Positions 18,291 to 27,444 of a stretch of 64,000 bases of DNA are shown in pieces; the first letter of the stretch is position 1, and each line of letters opens with the position of its first letter. The DNA is from Chryseobacterium viscerum (GTDB lineage Bacteria; Bacteroidota; Bacteroidia; Flavobacteriales; Weeksellaceae). Below the pieces are notes generated by a model, which did no database searches, was not told the origin of the DNA, and saw nothing but the letters and a program-made list of their open reading frames with translations. Location: contig NZ_PPEG02000005.1 in the NCBI RefSeq assembly GCF_002899945.2, positions 479,074-543,073 of the forward strand, given 5' to 3'. A program made the position numbers and the translations under genes.

Positions 18291-19010
18291 TTATTTTTTG
18301 TTCAGAAGATCAAGAGTATGTTCTACATGCCCGCCGCCTTTCCATTCATCATGTCCCGGAATAATCAGGGTAGCCTGGGAATACTTAGACTTCAGTTTCT
18401 CCATCGTTTTTGGCCATTGTGCAACATTAGCTTCTCCCGTATAGCCCAGATCTACTGCTGCTTTGCTTTTTACAAGACATCCGCCATCTAATATTTTATA
18501 TTTTGGAAACCATACCACTACATTATCAGCAGTATGCCCTTCACCAAGAAAATCTACGGTAAATTCTTCTCCACCAATACGGTAAGGTTTTCCGGTTTTT
18601 ATAAGTTCTGTAGACGTAGCTTTTCCATCTTTCTTTAGCAGTTCATTGGTTTTTGCTGTAGCATAGGTTTTAATTCCTTTTTTATTATAAAAGCTTAAAT
18701 CTCCGGCTCTGTCTTCGTGAGAGTGAGTGGCAAATACCGCAATGACAGGAAGGTTATGGCGCTTTTGGATCGTGTCCAGCAGACTTTGGTATTGAGTTTT
18801 CTGCCATGGAACATCAAATAAAACCACTCCTTTTTTAGTAACAAGATACACTGCATTGGTAGAATATTCCTTCCCTCCGAATACGCCAAAAGTTTTGTAA
18901 ATATAGAAGTTGGGTTTAATCTGGGGTTCAATAACGAAATCTCTTACCTGAGCATTTGCAAAAGGGCTTAACAACATCGAAATAATAAAAAACGGAATGC
19001 TTTTTTTCAT
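18291..19010 (-). CDS. bla: Subclass B1 metallo-beta-lactamase, IND/CGB type
   Basis: 239 residues with a signal peptide (about 1-20, ending ANAQ). The zinc ligands are complete for subclass B1: HSHEDRAGD (HxHxD), GEGHTADN (third His of the 3H site), GGCLVKS (Cys of the DCH site) and IPGHDEW (final His). From memory of the family the whole sequence strongly resembles the chromosomal IND and CGB enzymes of Chryseobacterium indologenes and C. gleum, which hydrolyse carbapenems and most other beta-lactams in the periplasm. I cannot say which allele group it belongs to without alignment. The chromosomal setting, with no insertion sequence nearby, indicates an intrinsic gene. Confidence 0.95.
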   Translation of the reverse strand: MKKSIPFFIISMLLSPFANAQVRDFVIEPQIKPNFYIYKTFGVFGGKEYSTNAVYLVTKKGVVLFDVPWQKTQYQSLLDTIQKRHNLPVIAVFATHSHEDRAGDLSFYNKKGIKTYATAKTNELLKKDGKATSTELIKTGKPYRIGGEEFTVDFLGEGHTADNVVVWFPKYKILDGGCLVKSKAAVDLGYTGEANVAQWPKTMEKLKSKYSQATLIIPGHDEWKGGGHVEHTLDLLNKK

Positions 19011-19076
19011 AATTTTTTTAAGTACTGATTAAATATTTGTATTTGTCAGAAAAGACAATGGCTATAGAAAGTTTTG

Positions 19077-19102
19077 CAAACCTAATAAAATTAAATTGTC
19101 AA
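19077..19102 (-). promoter_or_regulatory. Candidate promoter of the metallo-beta-lactamase gene
   Basis: On the minus strand TAGGTTTG (19077-19084) matches the flavobacterial -7 element TAnnTTTG. A TTG (19100-19102, within TTGACAAT) lies 15 nt upstream, slightly closer than the usual 17-23. The distance to the start codon is 66 nt. Confidence 0.45.
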
Positions 19103-19176
19103 TTATTTTATGAAAGAGAGTTTAACCGTTTTTTAACAATTAGCCAGAAGCGAAAGATCAATTTAAAATTAATAAC

Positions 19177-19215
19177 GCAACTTTGTTGCAATAATTATTT
19201 TTTTCATTACTTTTG
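19177..19215 (+). promoter_or_regulatory. Promoter with overlapping GCAAC-N3-GTTGC operator, TonB receptor 1
   Basis: The dyad GCAACTTTGTTGC lies at 19177-19189. A TTG inside it (19186-19188) is 19 nt upstream of TACTTTTG (19208-19215), a consensus TTG-N19-TAnnTTTG promoter. The dyad covers the -33 element, the expected place for a repressor. The same arrangement occurs before the second TonB receptor (51505-51544). The operator role is inferred from this recurrence. Confidence 0.75.
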
Positions 19216-19268
19216 ATTTTTATTAATAACCATTTTTCAAAGTGTAAAAGAACTTAATAAAAATCTTA

Positions 19269-21704
19269 ATGTATATGAAATTAAAATTAATGCTGTCAGT
19301 ATTTCTTATTTTTCTTATTTCGATGATAAATGCTCAGGATAAAGAAGTTGTGGGTAAGATACTTTTTGAAAATGGAGCCAGTCCGGAAGCTGAAATAATA
19401 CTCAAAGAAACTTCGGCAAAAATAATGGTCAATAAAAATGGTGATTATAAAATCAAAAATCTCACTCCTGGAAATTATCGACTTTTGGTGAAAGCTAAAG
19501 GATATGAAGACGCTGAACAAGGAATCTCTGTTGAGAAAAAAACAACGGTGATTCCTGATATCTTTCTCGCTCGAAGCAGCAGCAGAATTGATGAAATTAC
19601 AATAACGGGTGTTTCAAAAGAAACTTTAATTAAAGAAAATCCTGTTGCAATCCTCAGTATTTCTTCCAAACAGATCGAAAGGGCTGTCGCTACAAATATT
19701 ATCAGTGCATTGGTGAAATCTGCTCCGGGATTAAGCGTTGTAGAAACTGGCCCGAATATTTCAAAGCCTTTTATCCGAGGGTTAGGTTATAATAGAGTGT
19801 TGACTCTTTATGATGGTATACGTCAGGAAGGCCAGCAGTGGGGAGATGAACATGGTATAGAAGTAGCTCCCTATATCATTGATCATGCAGAAGTAATAAA
19901 AGGACCTGCCAGTTTAATGTTTGGCTCTGATGCATTGGCTGGAGTCGTGAGCCTTTTTCCCTATATGCCTGTTCAGAATGATGGTCTTGTGCATGGAAAA
20001 ATAATCGGAGAATATCAGGGTAATAATAACCTTATCGGAAACGGGATGTTATTGGGCTATAAAAAGAACTCTTTTATAGCCTCGTTAAATGCTTCTTACA
20101 GAATGGCAAAAAATTACAGAAATGCTATAGATGGCAGAGTATATAATACCAATTTTGAAGAAAAAAACTTTTCTTTTCTCTTAGGGTACAAAACAACCAG
20201 TAGCTTTTCAAAAATTAATTTCACATTATACGACAATCTGCAGGGAATCCCGGATGGGAGCCGTGATCCGCGCACCGGAAAATTTACCTATCAGACTGGA
20301 GAAGGTGATGATGACGATGCAGAAAAAAGACCTGTTGTTTCAGAGAAAGACCTTAATTCATACACTCTTTCTCCTTTGCATCAGAGAATTCAGCATTATA
20401 GACTTTATGCGCAGCACAGTCAGCAGATTGGAAAAGGAGATCTGGATGTTCATTTTGCCTTACAACAAAATATTCGTAGGGAATACAATCACCCAACTGT
20501 ACCCTCACAGCCAGGGATGTATGTACGGCTTAATACCCTAAACTATGGGGTCCGTTATAATTTTCCCAAGTTTTCATCCATTGAAATCTCTGCTGGCGCT
20601 AACGGAATGATTCAAAATAATAAAAATAAATCAGCCACAGATTTTCCTATTCCCGATTACGATTTGAATGAAGGAGGTCTTTACACATATATCAAATGGA
20701 AATATAAAAAATTCAACATCAGTGGGGGAGCACGTTATGATATCCGAAACATCAGTTGGGATAACTTCTACATCCAGAGTAACCCAATAACCCAGTTTGA
20801 AGAACAGGCTGCTCAGGCATCTTCCACGACCAGACTTGGATTTGCATCCTATAACAAAACGTTCGGAGGTTTATCAGCCAGCATAGGATCTGCTTTTCAA
20901 TTGACAAAACAGATCAGTTTAAAAGCTAATATAGGAAGAAGCTACAGAGCACCCAATATAACAGAGATTGGTTCGAACGGATTGGATCCCGGAGCTCATA
21001 TTATTTATAAAGGTAACAGAGATTTTAATCCTGAGTTTTCATTGCAGGAAGATCTTGGAATCAGTACAAGGTTCAAAGATTTCTCGGCAGATGTAAGCTG
21101 GTTCAACAATAATATTCAGAATTATATTTATTTGTCATTACTTGTAGATGCACAGGGAAATCCTCTCGTAGATACGCAGGGAAATAAAACCTATCAATAC
21201 CAGCAGGCTTCTGCTCAGCTTTATGGAATGGAAGCATGGCTGTCATTACACCCCGAAAAATGGAAAGGATTTAATTTTGAAACCAGTTTATCCCTTATTT
21301 ACGGGTTCAACCGCGATAAAAAATTTAAAAATAAAGAAACCCAGGGAGAATATCTTCCTTTGATTTCTCCGTTAAAGTTGTCCGGGAACCTATCCCAGAA
21401 AATACGAGTGAGGTCAAAACTAGTTTCATCAATTACTCCCACAGCAGAAGTGGAGTTCTCAGGAATGCAGAACAGATATTTGGGATTGGATAATACAGAA
21501 ACGGCAACGAATGATTATACCTTATTTAATATTGGGACATCCGTTGAATTTCATTATTCTGAAAATCATTCTGCCGTCTTGCAGCTTCAGGTCAATAATG
21601 TATTTGATCGTGCCTATCAGTCACATCTTAGCCGGCTAAAATATTTGGGAAATATTTATAACATGGGAAGAAATATCTCTTTAAAGCTTATCGTTCCTTT
21701 CTAA
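19269..21704 (+). CDS. TonB-dependent outer-membrane receptor
   Basis: 811 residues. Signal peptide about 1-24, then a carboxypeptidase-regulatory-like domain (about 25-105, VVGKILFENGASPEAEI to PDIFLARSS), a plug domain (about 110-235, with PGLSVVETGPNISKPFIRGLGYNRVLTLYDGIR and PASLMFGSDALAGVV) and a 22-strand-type barrel ending in the aromatic NISLKLIVPF. It takes up a TonB-dependent ligand. Candidate ligands are metal complexes, because the promoter carries a dyad shared with a ZnuD-like receptor and the next gene is a DtxR/MntR-type metalloregulator. A second in-frame ATG two codons later is an equally possible start. Confidence 0.9.
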   Translation: MYMKLKLMLSVFLIFLISMINAQDKEVVGKILFENGASPEAEIILKETSAKIMVNKNGDYKIKNLTPGNYRLLVKAKGYEDAEQGISVEKKTTVIPDIFLARSSSRIDEITITGVSKETLIKENPVAILSISSKQIERAVATNIISALVKSAPGLSVVETGPNISKPFIRGLGYNRVLTLYDGIRQEGQQWGDEHGIEVAPYIIDHAEVIKGPASLMFGSDALAGVVSLFPYMPVQNDGLVHGKIIGEYQGNNNLIGNGMLLGYKKNSFIASLNASYRMAKNYRNAIDGRVYNTNFEEKNFSFLLGYKTTSSFSKINFTLYDNLQGIPDGSRDPRTGKFTYQTGEGDDDDAEKRPVVSEKDLNSYTLSPLHQRIQHYRLYAQHSQQIGKGDLDVHFALQQNIRREYNHPTVPSQPGMYVRLNTLNYGVRYNFPKFSSIEISAGANGMIQNNKNKSATDFPIPDYDLNEGGLYTYIKWKYKKFNISGGARYDIRNISWDNFYIQSNPITQFEEQAAQASSTTRLGFASYNKTFGGLSASIGSAFQLTKQISLKANIGRSYRAPNITEIGSNGLDPGAHIIYKGNRDFNPEFSLQEDLGISTRFKDFSADVSWFNNNIQNYIYLSLLVDAQGNPLVDTQGNKTYQYQQASAQLYGMEAWLSLHPEKWKGFNFETSLSLIYGFNRDKKFKNKETQGEYLPLISPLKLSGNLSQKIRVRSKLVSSITPTAEVEFSGMQNRYLGLDNTETATNDYTLFNIGTSVEFHYSENHSAVLQLQVNNVFDRAYQSHLSRLKYLGNIYNMGRNISLKLIVPF

Positions 21705-21716
21705 ATATAGAATATA

Positions 21717-21751
21717 AAAAAGGTGACCGAAGTTTTTGCGGTCACCTTTTT
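21717..21751. terminator. Bidirectional terminator, TonB receptor / DtxR-type regulator
   Basis: Perfect stem AAAAAGGTGACCG / CGGTCACCTTTTT (21717-21729 and 21739-21751) with a 9-nt loop. It separates the convergent receptor and regulator genes. Confidence 0.93.
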
Positions 21752-21772
21752 GTATAATATCATTGCAATCGA

Positions 21773-22426
21773 TTACTTTTTAACCAATATTTTTTCAGTG
21801 GCTTTTTTGCTTAAAATTTCTGTTTTACCATCAATTTCTATAGCCATCGATTTATCAAAACTTTCAATTTTAATGATCTTTACTTTGGTGTTGAGAAGAA
21901 GCTTTCTGTCATTAAGGTAAGTCAGGAAAGCATCATCAGAAAGAGTAACTGAAGCAAAAGTTACATTTTCACCAGCTTCGCAACTGCTTAGTCTTTGAAG
22001 ATCCTGTGAAATTATGTTTCCGTCTTTATCAGGAATAGGCTCTCCATGAGGATCAAATTTAGGATAATCCAATATTTCATCCATCTTATCAAAGAAAATT
22101 TGAGAATGTACGTGCTCTAGCTGTTCTGCAATCTCATGAACGTTTTCCCAGCCAAAATTCATTTTTTTTACCAGGAACATTTCGGTAAGTCTGTGCTTGC
22201 GAACGACAAGAGCTGCCTCCCGTTTTCCGTTCTCAGTAACGATTAAAGGCTTGTAGGTTTCATAAATGACCCACTTCTTTTCTGCAAATTTCTTCATCAT
22301 GTTATTGACACTCGGCATTTTTACATTTAAAAATTTGCTGAGCTCATTAATCGTAACCTTTCCTTCATTGTCAACTAAGTGAAACAAAGCTTTCAGGTAA
22401 TTTTCTTCTGTTAGGGTTGTTTTCAA
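21773..22426 (-). CDS. DtxR/MntR-type metal-dependent transcriptional regulator
   Basis: 217 residues. N-terminal winged helix (about 1-65, TEENYLKALFHLVDNEGKVT and SKFLNVKMPSVNNMMKKF), a dimerisation/metal domain (about 66-140) and a C-terminal SH3/FeoA-like domain (about 150-217). Metal-site residues align with DtxR/MntR: N9 (at DtxR Met10/MntR Asp8), H78 and E82 in RKHRLTE, H97, and E101-x-x-E104-H105. Glu rather than Cys at position 101 is the MntR arrangement and suggests Mn(II) as well as Fe(II) sensing. The start is TTG at 22426; the frame is closed by a stop just upstream with no ATG between. A minus-strand TAGTTTTG at 22448-22455 would place transcription start about 15 nt before this TTG. 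Confidence 0.88.
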   Translation of the reverse strand: MKTTLTEENYLKALFHLVDNEGKVTINELSKFLNVKMPSVNNMMKKFAEKKWVIYETYKPLIVTENGKREAALVVRKHRLTEMFLVKKMNFGWENVHEIAEQLEHVHSQIFFDKMDEILDYPKFDPHGEPIPDKDGNIISQDLQRLSSCEAGENVTFASVTLSDDAFLTYLNDRKLLLNTKVKIIKIESFDKSMAIEIDGKTEILSKKATEKILVKK

Positions 22427-22757
22427 AATGTTAGATGATTTTCAGTACAAAACTAACAAAATAATATTAAACCTATTGTGCTTATGAATCAAAATGATCA
22501 GGAAAAATTTTTAATAAAAAAATAGGATTATGAGTAAATTAACATGAATAAAATTAAAATTGGTTATAAATAAGGGTGTTACATCTAAGTTTATATGTTT
22601 TTGATATTTTTATTTATTCTGTTTTTAATGAATATTATTTTAAATGGTTGAAAATATTTATATTTTTTTAATAGTATTCTTAATTAAAGTGTATGTTTTT
22701 TATTTTTAAAGGATTTATTGCTTAATTACTTATCTTAACTCTCAAAAAATTATAGCA
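22427..22757. other. Intergenic region upstream of metalloprotease
   Basis: 331 bp, very AT-rich, between divergent genes. Contains a -7-like TAGTTTTG for the DtxR-type gene (22448-22455, minus). No clear promoter for the protease gene, no repeat and no RNA gene was recognised. Confidence 0.4.
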
Positions 22758-25700
22758 ATGAAATTAAAAATTACTTTTCTTTCACTCTGTGCATCTTTTT
22801 TTATGAATGCGCAGATATTAAACCCCATTGTGTCAAATAGTGATGATCTTCCCGGAACAACCTTTAAGCTTAATATTGATGATTTTAAAAGAAATGTTAA
22901 TACCAATAGAAAAAAATCTGAAAAGATTAGCAGTCAATCTATTGTTTTAACACTTATTGATGGTACTAAAAAAGAATTTATTGTTTCTGAAAATAATCTT
23001 TTAAACAGGAAACTTGATCATATTGTTACTTTTGACGGATATTCAAAAGACAGAAAAGAAAAGATAAAACTTACCCTGGTTGGAAATGAGATCTCTGCAA
23101 TGGTAAAATCCGGTACAGGATATTATATTATAGAACCTTATAAAACTAAAAAAGGAGAATATCGTATTTATAACTCTTTTGAAATGTTTGGTGAGAAATT
23201 TATATGCGGAACTGATGAAAATGACTTTAAAGAAAGTCTGGAGGCCGTAGCCAAAGGGCTAAACGTTCAGAAGTCGGCGACAGGATTTCCTTATGGAAGC
23301 TCATTGAAAACTTTCAGAATGGCAGTGGCAACGACAGGTGAATTTACAACTGCTTTAGGAAATCAGGATGCTGCTCTTGGAGAATTGGTCGCTATGATGA
23401 ATCTGATCAATCAGATATATGAATCAGAATTATCCATTTCTTTTACATTAATTGATAAAACAACCAATAAAACCCTGATTTTTACCGATGGAACCACGGA
23501 TCCTTTTACAGTAGACCCATCTTTTGCTTCAGCAGCTAATTCACAATCTGGGTTTGACATTATGAATACGAACGGAACGCTGCCATACGCAGATTACGAT
23601 ATTGGTCATACCTTTAACATTATGCCGGGAGCGGGAGGAAGTGCCCAAGGACAGGCAGGTCCTCGTCCGTGTACGGCATCCCTTAAAGCAAGAGCCTGGA
23701 GCCAATGGACGCTCTCTATGCCAAAATCTTTGTCTGCTAACCTGATCGTTCATGAAATGGGGCATCAGTTTGGAGCCGGACATACTTATAATGCGATAGG
23801 AGGAACTCCTTCAAGCCCTACATTCTGTACTTCCGGATGGAACTCTGCTGCAGCTACAGAGCCAGGTTCGGGATCTACTATTATGGCTTATAAAAATAAC
23901 TGTACCACTCCTAATGATCAAACGAACACAGGAAATAACGGTTTGAATTATTTCCATGCTAAAAGTATTGATCAGATTTTAAATACACTTGCAGTATCTT
24001 CTACCTGCTATACTACTGTAGCGGTAAATAATACACCACCTTCTGCCAATCCAGGGAATACCGCGATAAGCATTCCAAAAAATACTCCTTTTAAACTGAA
24101 AGGAATAGCTAGTGATGCCGAAGATACAAACCTTTCCTATACCTGGGATCAGGTAGACGTTGCTACGGCTAATGATAAAGGGGCTTTTGGAAGTACGATT
24201 AACGGAAGTGGCGGATACTCTGCAGTAAATAGCACTACAGCACCATTGTTCAGATCTGAGCAGAGTACAACGACTACAGAACGATATTTTCCAAAAATGA
24301 AATTTGTTCTGAATAACCAGAATAATCCTCCTGTTAATGAAGCAGAAGCGCTTCCTTTGGTAGCAAGAACAATGAAAATGAGATTTACGGTAAGAGACAA
24401 CAGTGTGATTTCTGGTGGGGCAGATTCTGATCAGGTGGTAGTGACGGTAACCAACCAAGGACCTTTAGCGGTAACATATCCTAATTCCAATGTAACAGTG
24501 AATGCTGAAACAAACATCAATGTAACATGGGATGTAAACCAGACCAACGTTCTAAAGAATACTGTAAATGTCCTTCTTTCTACGGACGGAGGAGATACTT
24601 TCCCTTATGTACTTGCTTCCAATGTTCCTAATAATGGAACAGCTGCTGTAACTTTGCCATTTGTTCCTTATACAAGTAAAGCAAGAATTAAGGTGACTGC
24701 AGTGATCAATGATTATGCAGAATTTTTCGATGTTTCTGATACTAATTTTATTATCAGCTCAAACTGTAATGCCTTCCAAACCATTATGGTAGAAAACCCG
24801 AAGGTGATCACAGCAATACAGGGAAGCTCACAATCTAATCTTAATCTGGTACCACAAACACCATCTAATGATACCTATAATTCTAAAACATTGACTTTTG
24901 ATGCTGCGAATATGGTTTCAAATAGCTGGTATATATTTAATCAGGCACAAACAGCTCCTTATCTGTTGAATTCAAGCTCAAGTATGCTGCCTTTAAAATT
25001 CAAAGCAACGGAAACCGGAAGTTATACATTAAGCTATCCTTCTCCAAGTGGAGTAGCTATTACTCTATATAAAGGAACTCAGACGGGTACTGCTAATTTC
25101 CTGACTTCGAATGCGGTGTATTCCGGAACTGGTACCAGCTTTACTTATTACAGAACATTCACTGTAAATCTGGAAAAGGGTGCAGAGTATTTCATGACTT
25201 CAAGAAACCTGAGCAGTACTCCTGCAGGATCAAGTGTTGTGCTTAGCATTAATGGACCTGGGCAATTCTATGATACTGTAAGTGTACCTGCGGGCGTTAG
25301 TTTCACTTATGCAGCTATTAATACAGCAACCAATACAATCATTGCTACAAGTTCAACAGGTAACTTTACAACTTTACCAATAGGAACATATACGGTACAG
25401 GGTATTTCGTTTACCGGAGCAGAAAGTGCCTTAGTTAATAAAACGATTGCTGAACTTAATCAGGCTAAAGTTTGTTACCAATTAAGCAGAAACAATATTA
25501 CTTTAAATATTACTTCTGTATTAAGTACCAAAGAGCTTTCCAAAAAGACTATTGGTCTGGTTCCGAATCCGGTAAAAGATTTTCTTCAGGTATACAGTGA
25601 CGAGAAGATCACTCATTATGAAATTTATGATATCTCAGGAAGATTAATGGAGAGTAATACGTTGAATAATTTAGTAATTAACTTTACTAAATTTGAAACC

Positions 25701-25769
25701 GGTGTTTATATGTTAAAATTATTGAATAATAAAACACTGATTCATCAATCAAAAGTTATCAAAAAATAA
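22758..25769 (+). CDS. Reprolysin-like zinc metalloprotease with T9SS type A sorting domain
   Basis: 1003 residues. Signal peptide about 1-18. Propeptide-like domain about 25-140 (from GTTFKLNIDDFK to IIEPYKTKKGEYRIYNS). Catalytic domain about 190-420 with the extended zinc motif HEMGHQFGAGH and, after it, a Met-turn-like TIMAYKNNC. Beta-sandwich modules follow (about 430-640, cadherin/Ig-like), then a domain with a DKGAEYF-like pattern (about 700-830). The C-terminus from LVPNPVKDFLQVYS to QSKVIKK is a type A sorting domain, so the protein is exported by T9SS and anchored or released at the cell surface. It probably degrades host or environmental proteins. The following gene encodes a separate copy of the propeptide-like domain. 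Confidence 0.93.
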   Translation: MKLKITFLSLCASFFMNAQILNPIVSNSDDLPGTTFKLNIDDFKRNVNTNRKKSEKISSQSIVLTLIDGTKKEFIVSENNLLNRKLDHIVTFDGYSKDRKEKIKLTLVGNEISAMVKSGTGYYIIEPYKTKKGEYRIYNSFEMFGEKFICGTDENDFKESLEAVAKGLNVQKSATGFPYGSSLKTFRMAVATTGEFTTALGNQDAALGELVAMMNLINQIYESELSISFTLIDKTTNKTLIFTDGTTDPFTVDPSFASAANSQSGFDIMNTNGTLPYADYDIGHTFNIMPGAGGSAQGQAGPRPCTASLKARAWSQWTLSMPKSLSANLIVHEMGHQFGAGHTYNAIGGTPSSPTFCTSGWNSAAATEPGSGSTIMAYKNNCTTPNDQTNTGNNGLNYFHAKSIDQILNTLAVSSTCYTTVAVNNTPPSANPGNTAISIPKNTPFKLKGIASDAEDTNLSYTWDQVDVATANDKGAFGSTINGSGGYSAVNSTTAPLFRSEQSTTTTERYFPKMKFVLNNQNNPPVNEAEALPLVARTMKMRFTVRDNSVISGGADSDQVVVTVTNQGPLAVTYPNSNVTVNAETNINVTWDVNQTNVLKNTVNVLLSTDGGDTFPYVLASNVPNNGTAAVTLPFVPYTSKARIKVTAVINDYAEFFDVSDTNFIISSNCNAFQTIMVENPKVITAIQGSSQSNLNLVPQTPSNDTYNSKTLTFDAANMVSNSWYIFNQAQTAPYLLNSSSSMLPLKFKATETGSYTLSYPSPSGVAITLYKGTQTGTANFLTSNAVYSGTGTSFTYYRTFTVNLEKGAEYFMTSRNLSSTPAGSSVVLSINGPGQFYDTVSVPAGVSFTYAAINTATNTIIATSSTGNFTTLPIGTYTVQGISFTGAESALVNKTIAELNQAKVCYQLSRNNITLNITSVLSTKELSKKTIGLVPNPVKDFLQVYSDEKITHYEIYDISGRLMESNTLNNLVINFTKFETGVYMLKLLNNKTLIHQSKVIKK

Positions 25770-25785
25770 TCGATACTATATATTT

Positions 25786-25818
25786 AAAGGGAGCTATATC
25801 ATTATAGCTCCTTTTTTG
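25786..25818 (+). terminator. Terminator between protease and propeptide-like gene
   Basis: Stem GGAGCTATA / TATAGCTCC (25790-25798 and 25803-25811, 4-nt loop) followed by TTTTTT. The downstream gene therefore needs read-through or its own promoter. Confidence 0.9.
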
Positions 25819-25856
25819 TATAGAATTTGTATAAGTATCAATATAATACCATTCAG

Positions 25857-26285
25857 ATGAAAAACATTATATTATTTCTGCTTTTTACATTGTTCTGTAA
25901 TGTATCGGGGCAATCCCGAAGCTTTACATTTAATTTTAATCCTAAAAAATTTATAAAGGAAAATAAACTGAATAAGGGAGGAGGAAAAGAGATTATTTTT
26001 AATTTATATGATATCAATGGTAAGGAGACAAAATATATAACGACAGATAGAACATCCGATGCATTGAGAAAAGAGAAAATATACAGTTTTAAAGGGAAAT
26101 CCGAAGATGGCACAAAGCTTATTACTTTGACTATCGCCTCCGGCAATCTGACAGGAGCTTATATGGAGAATGGAATATCTTATTTTATTGAGCCGCTGGA
26201 AAAAAAATGTAAAAAGAAATATAAAATATATATGAATCCCGAAAAAGGGTTCCAGGTTGGGCAGCCTAATGATGTTGTCAAATAA
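25857..26285 (+). CDS. Stand-alone propeptide-like secreted protein (candidate protease inhibitor/chaperone)
   Basis: 142 residues from the ATG at 25857; the frame runs upstream to a TTG, but the signal peptide starts at MKNIILFLLFTLFCNVSGQ. The mature part aligns along its whole length with the propeptide of the protease just upstream: SFTFNFNPKKFIKENK with TFKLNIDDFKRNVN, KEIIFNLYDINGKE with QSIVLTLIDGTKKE, KLITLTIASGNLTGAYMENG with KIKLTLVGNEISAMVKSGTG, and SYFIEPLEKK with YYIIEPYKTK. It has no catalytic or T9SS domain. Free-standing propeptide homologues can act as inhibitors or folding helpers of the neighbouring protease; that role is inference here. Confidence 0.75.
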   Translation: MKNIILFLLFTLFCNVSGQSRSFTFNFNPKKFIKENKLNKGGGKEIIFNLYDINGKETKYITTDRTSDALRKEKIYSFKGKSEDGTKLITLTIASGNLTGAYMENGISYFIEPLEKKCKKKYKIYMNPEKGFQVGQPNDVVK

Positions 26286-26369
26286 ACTCAATATGTACAG
26301 ACATTGAATTTTTAAAAATATTTAGCTTTTTCATAGGACCAATTTTCTTTTATTTTTTAATTTTACTCT

Positions 26370-27398
26370 ATGAAATTTTCATTCAAAAACGATTATTCTG
26401 AAGGATGCCACCCGAATATCTTACAGGCTCTTTTACAGTATAATTTTGAACAGCAGGCTGGCTATGGAGAAGATGAGTATTCATTAAGCGCTAAAACATT
26501 AATTAAAGAAAAAATCAACAATCCGGATTCGGAAGTCTTTTTAGTTTCAGGAGGAACGCAGGCCAACTTAATTGTTATTTCTGCGATCTTAAAACCTTAT
26601 CAGTGTGTTATTTCTGCCGCTCCCGGACATATTCTGAATAATGAGACCGGAGCTATTGAAGCTACAGGTCATAAAGTACTGAGCATTGAAACAGCAGACG
26701 GGAAAATAAGACCATCAGATATTATCCCGGTTTTAGAAGGACATAGTAATGTACCGCATCAGGTAATGCCTAAACTGGTGTATATTTCCAATTCTACAGA
26801 GCTTGGAACAATCTATCAGGCAAAAGAACTGGAAGAGCTTTCAGCATTTTGTAAGCAGAATAAACTGTATCTGTTTATGGATGGAGCAAGGCTGGGGCAT
26901 GGTCTGACAGCGGAAATCAGTGATCTTACGTTAGAAAAAGTAGCTGCTCTTACCGATATTTTCTATCTTGGAGGAACCAAAAACGGAGCTTTAATAGGAG
27001 AGGCAATCGTGATTAATAATCCTGTTCTTCAGGAAGATTTTGCTTTTAATATCAAACAGAAAGGAGCATTACTGGCAAAAGGAAGACTGTTGGGAATTCA
27101 GTTTTTGGAATTGATGAAAGATGATCTGTACTTTGATCTGGCAAGACATGCCAATCAGCAGGCCATGAAAATTAAGAAGGCTTTACAGAAAAAAGGAGCT
27201 GCATTTCTTTCCGATACGTATACCAACCAGATTTTTCCTATCCTGAATAACCATCTTATTGAGGTGTTATCCGAAAATTTTGAATTTTATGTCTGGAAGA
27301 AAATAGATGAAGATTCTTCAGCCATTCGTCTTATTACTTCATGGAGTACGGGAGATGAAGCTGTAAATCGTTTTATTGAAATTATTGAACAGAATTAG
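26370..27398 (+). CDS. Threonine aldolase-like beta-eliminating lyase
   Basis: 342 residues, no signal peptide. Fold type I PLP enzyme of the low-specificity threonine aldolase group: FKNDYSEGCHPNIL at the start, FLVSGGTQANLI for phosphate binding, MDGARLGHGL (PLP-nitrogen Asp) and YLGGTKNGALIGEAIV with the Schiff-base lysine. It probably cleaves L-threonine/allo-threonine to glycine and acetaldehyde or a similar beta-hydroxy amino acid. Expressed as a single gene with its own terminator. Confidence 0.88.
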   Translation: MKFSFKNDYSEGCHPNILQALLQYNFEQQAGYGEDEYSLSAKTLIKEKINNPDSEVFLVSGGTQANLIVISAILKPYQCVISAAPGHILNNETGAIEATGHKVLSIETADGKIRPSDIIPVLEGHSNVPHQVMPKLVYISNSTELGTIYQAKELEELSAFCKQNKLYLFMDGARLGHGLTAEISDLTLEKVAALTDIFYLGGTKNGALIGEAIVINNPVLQEDFAFNIKQKGALLAKGRLLGIQFLELMKDDLYFDLARHANQQAMKIKKALQKKGAAFLSDTYTNQIFPILNNHLIEVLSENFEFYVWKKIDEDSSAIRLITSWSTGDEAVNRFIEIIEQN

Positions 27399-27403
27399 CA
27401 TAA

Positions 27404-27432
27404 AAAAACAGCCTTGAAATAAGGCTGTTTTT
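27404..27432. terminator. Bidirectional terminator
   Basis: Perfect stem AAAAACAGCCTT / AAGGCTGTTTTT (27404-27415, 27421-27432), 5-nt loop, between the aldolase-like gene (+) and a lipoprotein gene (-). Confidence 0.95.
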
Positions 27433-27444
27433 GTTTATAATGGA

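Noticed and set aside
23979..24458. 159-codon frame on the minus strand inside the metalloprotease
   Set aside because: Antisense to a clear domain of the protease, with unusual Cys/Arg/Ser composition.
25827..25857. N-terminal extension of the propeptide-like protein
   Set aside because: It would start at TTG and place ten residues before a good signal peptide; the ATG at 25857 is preferred.
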